Below, piece after piece: positions 6,145 through 7,342 of a stretch of 7,342 nucleotides of DNA. Positions within the stretch are counted from its first letter, which is position 1; each line of letters opens with the position of its first letter. The notes beneath the pieces are model-generated. The model was given only the letters and a program-made list of their open reading frames with translations, had not been told where the DNA came from and searched no databases. The DNA is taken from contig USMJ01000056.1 in assembly GCA_900555805.1 (NCBI GenBank), positions 1-7,342 of the forward strand, given 5' to 3'. This stretch comes from an uncultured Oscillospiraceae bacterium. Its GTDB lineage: Bacteria; Bacillota; Clostridia; Oscillospirales; Acutalibacteraceae. Position numbers and translations under genes: made by a program.

Positions 6145-6285
6145 TTATCTCGCTGAATGTGCCGTCGGTCTCGTTGAAGGCAATTTCCCCTTCTTTGTGG
6201 CAAATGCGTTCACGACCGGGAAGGCCGAAATCAGCATTATTGCCGCAAGCAAGATTGCCAGTGTTCTTCTGAGTTTCTTTTTCAT
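6145..6285 (-). CDS. 46-residue ORF with signal peptide; secreted cationic peptide or frameshifted remnant
   Basis: The ATG at 6285 follows AGAAAGGAG at good spacing and lies behind a near-consensus promoter. The N-terminus is a textbook signal peptide: MKKKLRR, a hydrophobic core LAILLAAIMLISAF, then VVNAFA with an A-F-A cleavage pattern near residue 29. The predicted mature part is only TKKGKLPSTRPTAHSAR, strongly basic and without cysteines. The -1-shifted frame from about 6195 to the TGA at 6140-6142 reads KEGEIAFNETDGTFSEIS, whose codons (GCC TTC AAC GAG ACC GAC GGC) match the GC-rich third positions of local real genes better than the signal-peptide frame does. Loss of one base near the AAAGAAGGGG run would explain this, making the ORF the start of a frameshifted, truncated secreted protein. 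Both readings are open. Confidence 0.5.
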   Translation of the reverse strand: MKKKLRRTLAILLAAIMLISAFPVVNAFATKKGKLPSTRPTAHSAR

Positions 6286-6301
6286 TTTTATATCTCCTTT
6301 C

Positions 6302-6320
6302 TGTAAGAAAATCTCTTACA
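6302..6320. promoter_or_regulatory. 19-bp dyad at the predicted transcription start
   Basis: On the minus strand TGTAAGA (6320-6314), loop GATTT, then TCTTACA (6308-6302): a perfect 7-bp stem directly after the -10 box and directly before AAAGGAG. It could be an operator or a 5'-terminal hairpin that stabilises the mRNA or limits access to the ribosome binding site. Confidence 0.45.
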
Positions 6321-6325
6321 ATCAA

Positions 6326-6354
6326 AATATAACAAAATAGTATATGCGTGTCAA
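6326..6354 (-). promoter_or_regulatory. Near-consensus sigma-A promoter for the signal-peptide ORF
   Basis: On the minus strand, a consensus TTGACA (6354-6349), exactly 17 bp, then TATATT (6331-6326), in AT-rich surroundings. The start would be near 6319, about 34 nt before the ATG. It may also drive the 99- and 220-residue genes, as no terminator is seen between them. Confidence 0.75.
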
Positions 6355-6455
6355 GAAAATTTTATATATTTTCGACAAAAAATTTAGCGTTTAATAATCC
6401 TTAATATTTTCTGCTGTGAAATCACCTCATGGAATATACATTTGTCGGTTATCAT

Positions 6456-6491
6456 AAAAAATCTCCCTCCGAAAATTCTTCGAGGGAGATT
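6456..6491 (-). terminator. Intrinsic terminator of the 157-residue gene
   Basis: On the minus strand, AATCTCCCT and AGGGAGATT form the stem base, CGAA/TTCG continue it around a 5-nt loop with one bulged G, and six T residues follow (6461-6456). It lies about 70 bp after the stop codon. It separates this gene from the promoter at 6326-6354. Confidence 0.9.
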
Positions 6492-6560
6492 AGATTTTGT
6501 TTAAATTGGTTACCCGTATCGGGCGCGGCGTACCTTATATAAGAGGTTTTAGCATATATG

Positions 6561-7034
6561 TTAGTTCGCGTCGATGCCTATTTTAAGTCTTATCCATATG
6601 CCGACAAGAGAATTTCCGCATAGGCTGAAAATGATATTTTCACAGAAGCGAATGTTTTGATCGGCGCGCAATTCGGTCATGCCGTCAATATAACACCATC
6701 CGTTTATTATATTGCAGTACATATCCGCTCTTTCGAATAAATATGTTCCCGTTCCTGCGCAGAGTTCTGAATCTGAAATTATTTTGATTGTTCCGTTTTT
6801 CGTTGTGGCGGGAGCTGAAAGTATCTTGTTTATCCAATTTTTCTGTGAGCTGAATCCTGAAATATTCATTATCTTCGAAGAGGATAGGTCAACATCCAAT
6901 CCTATATAATCGCACCCCAACATGACTGTAAAATCGGAATACAGAAACGGTTCTGTATAAAATGAATGTTCTTGATCTAAATAGATAACCTGTCTTTTGT
7001 CAGGTTGAATGTTTTGTATGATTTCAAATTTCAA
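6561..7034 (-). CDS. Uncharacterised protein, 157 residues, probable TTG start
   Basis: I do not recognise the family. The protein is soluble, with no signal peptide or membrane helix, and mixed alpha/beta in appearance: SDFTVMLGCDYIGLDVDLSS (33-52), then WINKILSAPATTKNGTIKI (67-85) and LCAGTGTYLFERADMYC (91-107). It has seven cysteines in all and ends KIGIDAN. The frame stays open upstream to an ATG at 7202, but that extension would run across the terminator at 7184-7227 and the promoter at 7095-7123. I therefore choose the TTG at 7034, which has GGGGAGG 7 nt before it. It has its own promoter and terminator, so it is monocistronic. Single genes of this kind are sometimes immunity or orphan stress proteins; no evidence selects a role. 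Confidence 0.72.
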   Translation of the reverse strand: MKFEIIQNIQPDKRQVIYLDQEHSFYTEPFLYSDFTVMLGCDYIGLDVDLSSSKIMNISGFSSQKNWINKILSAPATTKNGTIKIISDSELCAGTGTYLFERADMYCNIINGWCYIDGMTELRADQNIRFCENIIFSLCGNSLVGIWIRLKIGIDAN

Positions 7035-7094
7035 GTTATTGCCTCCCCTCACCCGATATTTAACTATCGCCTGCGCCCTTAGTGTGTCAAAAAA

Positions 7095-7123
7095 ATTATA
7101 GCATAATTGCTTGAGTAATTCAA
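7095..7123 (-). promoter_or_regulatory. Strong promoter for the 157-residue gene
   Basis: On the minus strand, TTGAAT (7123-7118), 17 bp, then a perfect TATAAT (7100-7095) preceded by TGC, an extended -10. The start would be near 7088, giving a leader of about 54 nt that contains a small hairpin (CGATA, 6-nt loop, TATCG) just before the Shine-Dalgarno sequence. Confidence 0.85.
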
Positions 7124-7152
7124 CCTCTTTTGCTATATAGCGATAACAGCGA

Positions 7153-7181
7153 CGGCAGGTCCGTCTTGCACTCCCCTGCCG
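7153..7181. repeat. Inverted repeat after the right-hand terminator
   Basis: CGGCAGG (7153-7159) pairs with CCTGCCG (7175-7181). A competing smaller hairpin, GACGG/CCGTC (7151-7155 with 7161-7165), shares the left arm, so the two are mutually exclusive. It lies between the terminator at 7184-7227 and the promoter at 7095-7123, outside both predicted transcripts except on read-through. Confidence 0.45.
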
Positions 7182-7183
7182 CC

Positions 7184-7227
7184 AAAAATACGGACGCATC
7201 ATGCGGCAAAGCCGTATGATGCGTCCG
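7184..7227 (-). terminator. Intrinsic terminator of the gene entering at the right edge
   Basis: On the minus strand, CGGACGCATCAT pairs with ATGATGCGTCCG (12 bp), an A/C mismatch follows, and CGGC-TTT-GCCG closes the top. TATTTTT follows the stem at 7190-7184. It lies about 60 bp after the stop codon of the partial gene. Confidence 0.88.
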
Positions 7228-7256
7228 ATTGATTATATCTGCTTTTTAGATTATAC

Positions 7257-7292
7257 AAGGTTCTTAATACACAACGTGTATTAAGGTTCTTA
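7257..7292. repeat. Interleaved direct and inverted repeat
   Basis: AAGGTTCTTA occurs at 7257-7266 and again at 7283-7292, 26 bp apart. Between and overlapping them, CTTAATACAC (7263-7272) and GTGTATTAAG (7276-7285) make a perfect 10-bp stem with a 3-nt loop. The second copy includes the stop codon of the partial gene. No U-tract follows on either strand. Confidence 0.6.
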
Positions 7293-7342
7293 CTTCAACG
7301 CTTCGGCGACTGCGACTGCGCAGGCTACCGTTGCGCCGACCA
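7290..7342 (-). CDS. C-terminal end of an unidentified gene (runs in from the right edge)
   Basis: The frame ends VGATVACAVAVAEALK then TAA at 7292-7290. Codons (GTC GGC GCA ACG GTA GCC TGC GCA) are GC-rich at the third position like local real genes, and a proper terminator follows, so this is a true gene end. Sixteen residues are too few to name the protein; an alanine/valine-rich end of this kind occurs in many enzymes. Confidence 0.6.
   Translation of the reverse strand, partial: VGATVACAVAVAEALK

Noticed and set aside
5954..6340. 128-residue plus-strand ORF
   Set aside because: It is antisense to the signal-peptide ORF, its promoter and the next gene's start, and shows no ribosome binding site or family-like features.
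7035..7202. N-terminal extension of the 157-residue gene to an ATG at 7202
   Set aside because: The extension overlaps the terminator U-tract, an inverted repeat and the perfect TATAAT promoter, and has no ribosome binding site; the TTG at 7034 has GGGGAGG at the right distance.

Overview
The window looks like chromosomal DNA from a low-to-mid GC Gram-positive bacterium, most likely a gut-type Clostridia member (Oscillospirales or a relative). The grounds are strong GGAGG-type ribosome binding sites, near-consensus sigma-A promoters with 17-bp spacers, U-tract terminators, a clostridial-type IMP dehydrogenase and RbgA/YlqF. The taxonomic placement is inference. Almost every convincing gene is on the minus strand; the one clear exception is a 76-residue gene at 1692-1922.

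Layout in minus-strand transcription order (right to left). At the right edge is the last 16 codons of an unidentified gene, followed by a repeat/hairpin and an intrinsic terminator (7184-7227). Next is a monocistronic 157-residue protein of unknown function (6561-7034) with a very good promoter, a probable TTG start and its own terminator (6456-6491). A TTGACA/TATATT promoter (6326-6354) then opens a group of unknowns: a 46-codon signal-peptide ORF (6145-6285, possibly a frameshifted remnant), a 99-residue membrane protein (5685-5984), a possible 9-codon leader ORF, and a 220-residue membrane-anchored protein (4943-5605). This group ends at a 58-bp loopless composite palindrome (4837-4894). 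A likely three-gene operon follows: DUF2157 membrane protein (3466-4758), a GDYXXLXY-family partner overlapping it by ATGA (2984-3469), and the ribosome-assembly GTPase RbgA/YlqF (2066-2944).

To the left is the plus-strand small gene (1692-1922), with a promoter overlapped by a perfect 14-bp palindrome and a strong terminator. A SanA/YdcF-type envelope protein (734-1438) runs divergently from it. Last is the N-terminal 190 codons of guaB (1-572), preceded by its own promoter and a leader that can fold into a long hairpin.

The housekeeping content is guaB (GMP synthesis) and rbgA (50S assembly). The less described material is the 4837-6354 block, the isolated 157-residue gene and the 76-residue gene. 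No tRNA, rRNA, transposase, phage gene or CRISPR array is visible, and no stretch over 300 bases lacks a gene. All family calls are from recognised sequence motifs, without database searches.
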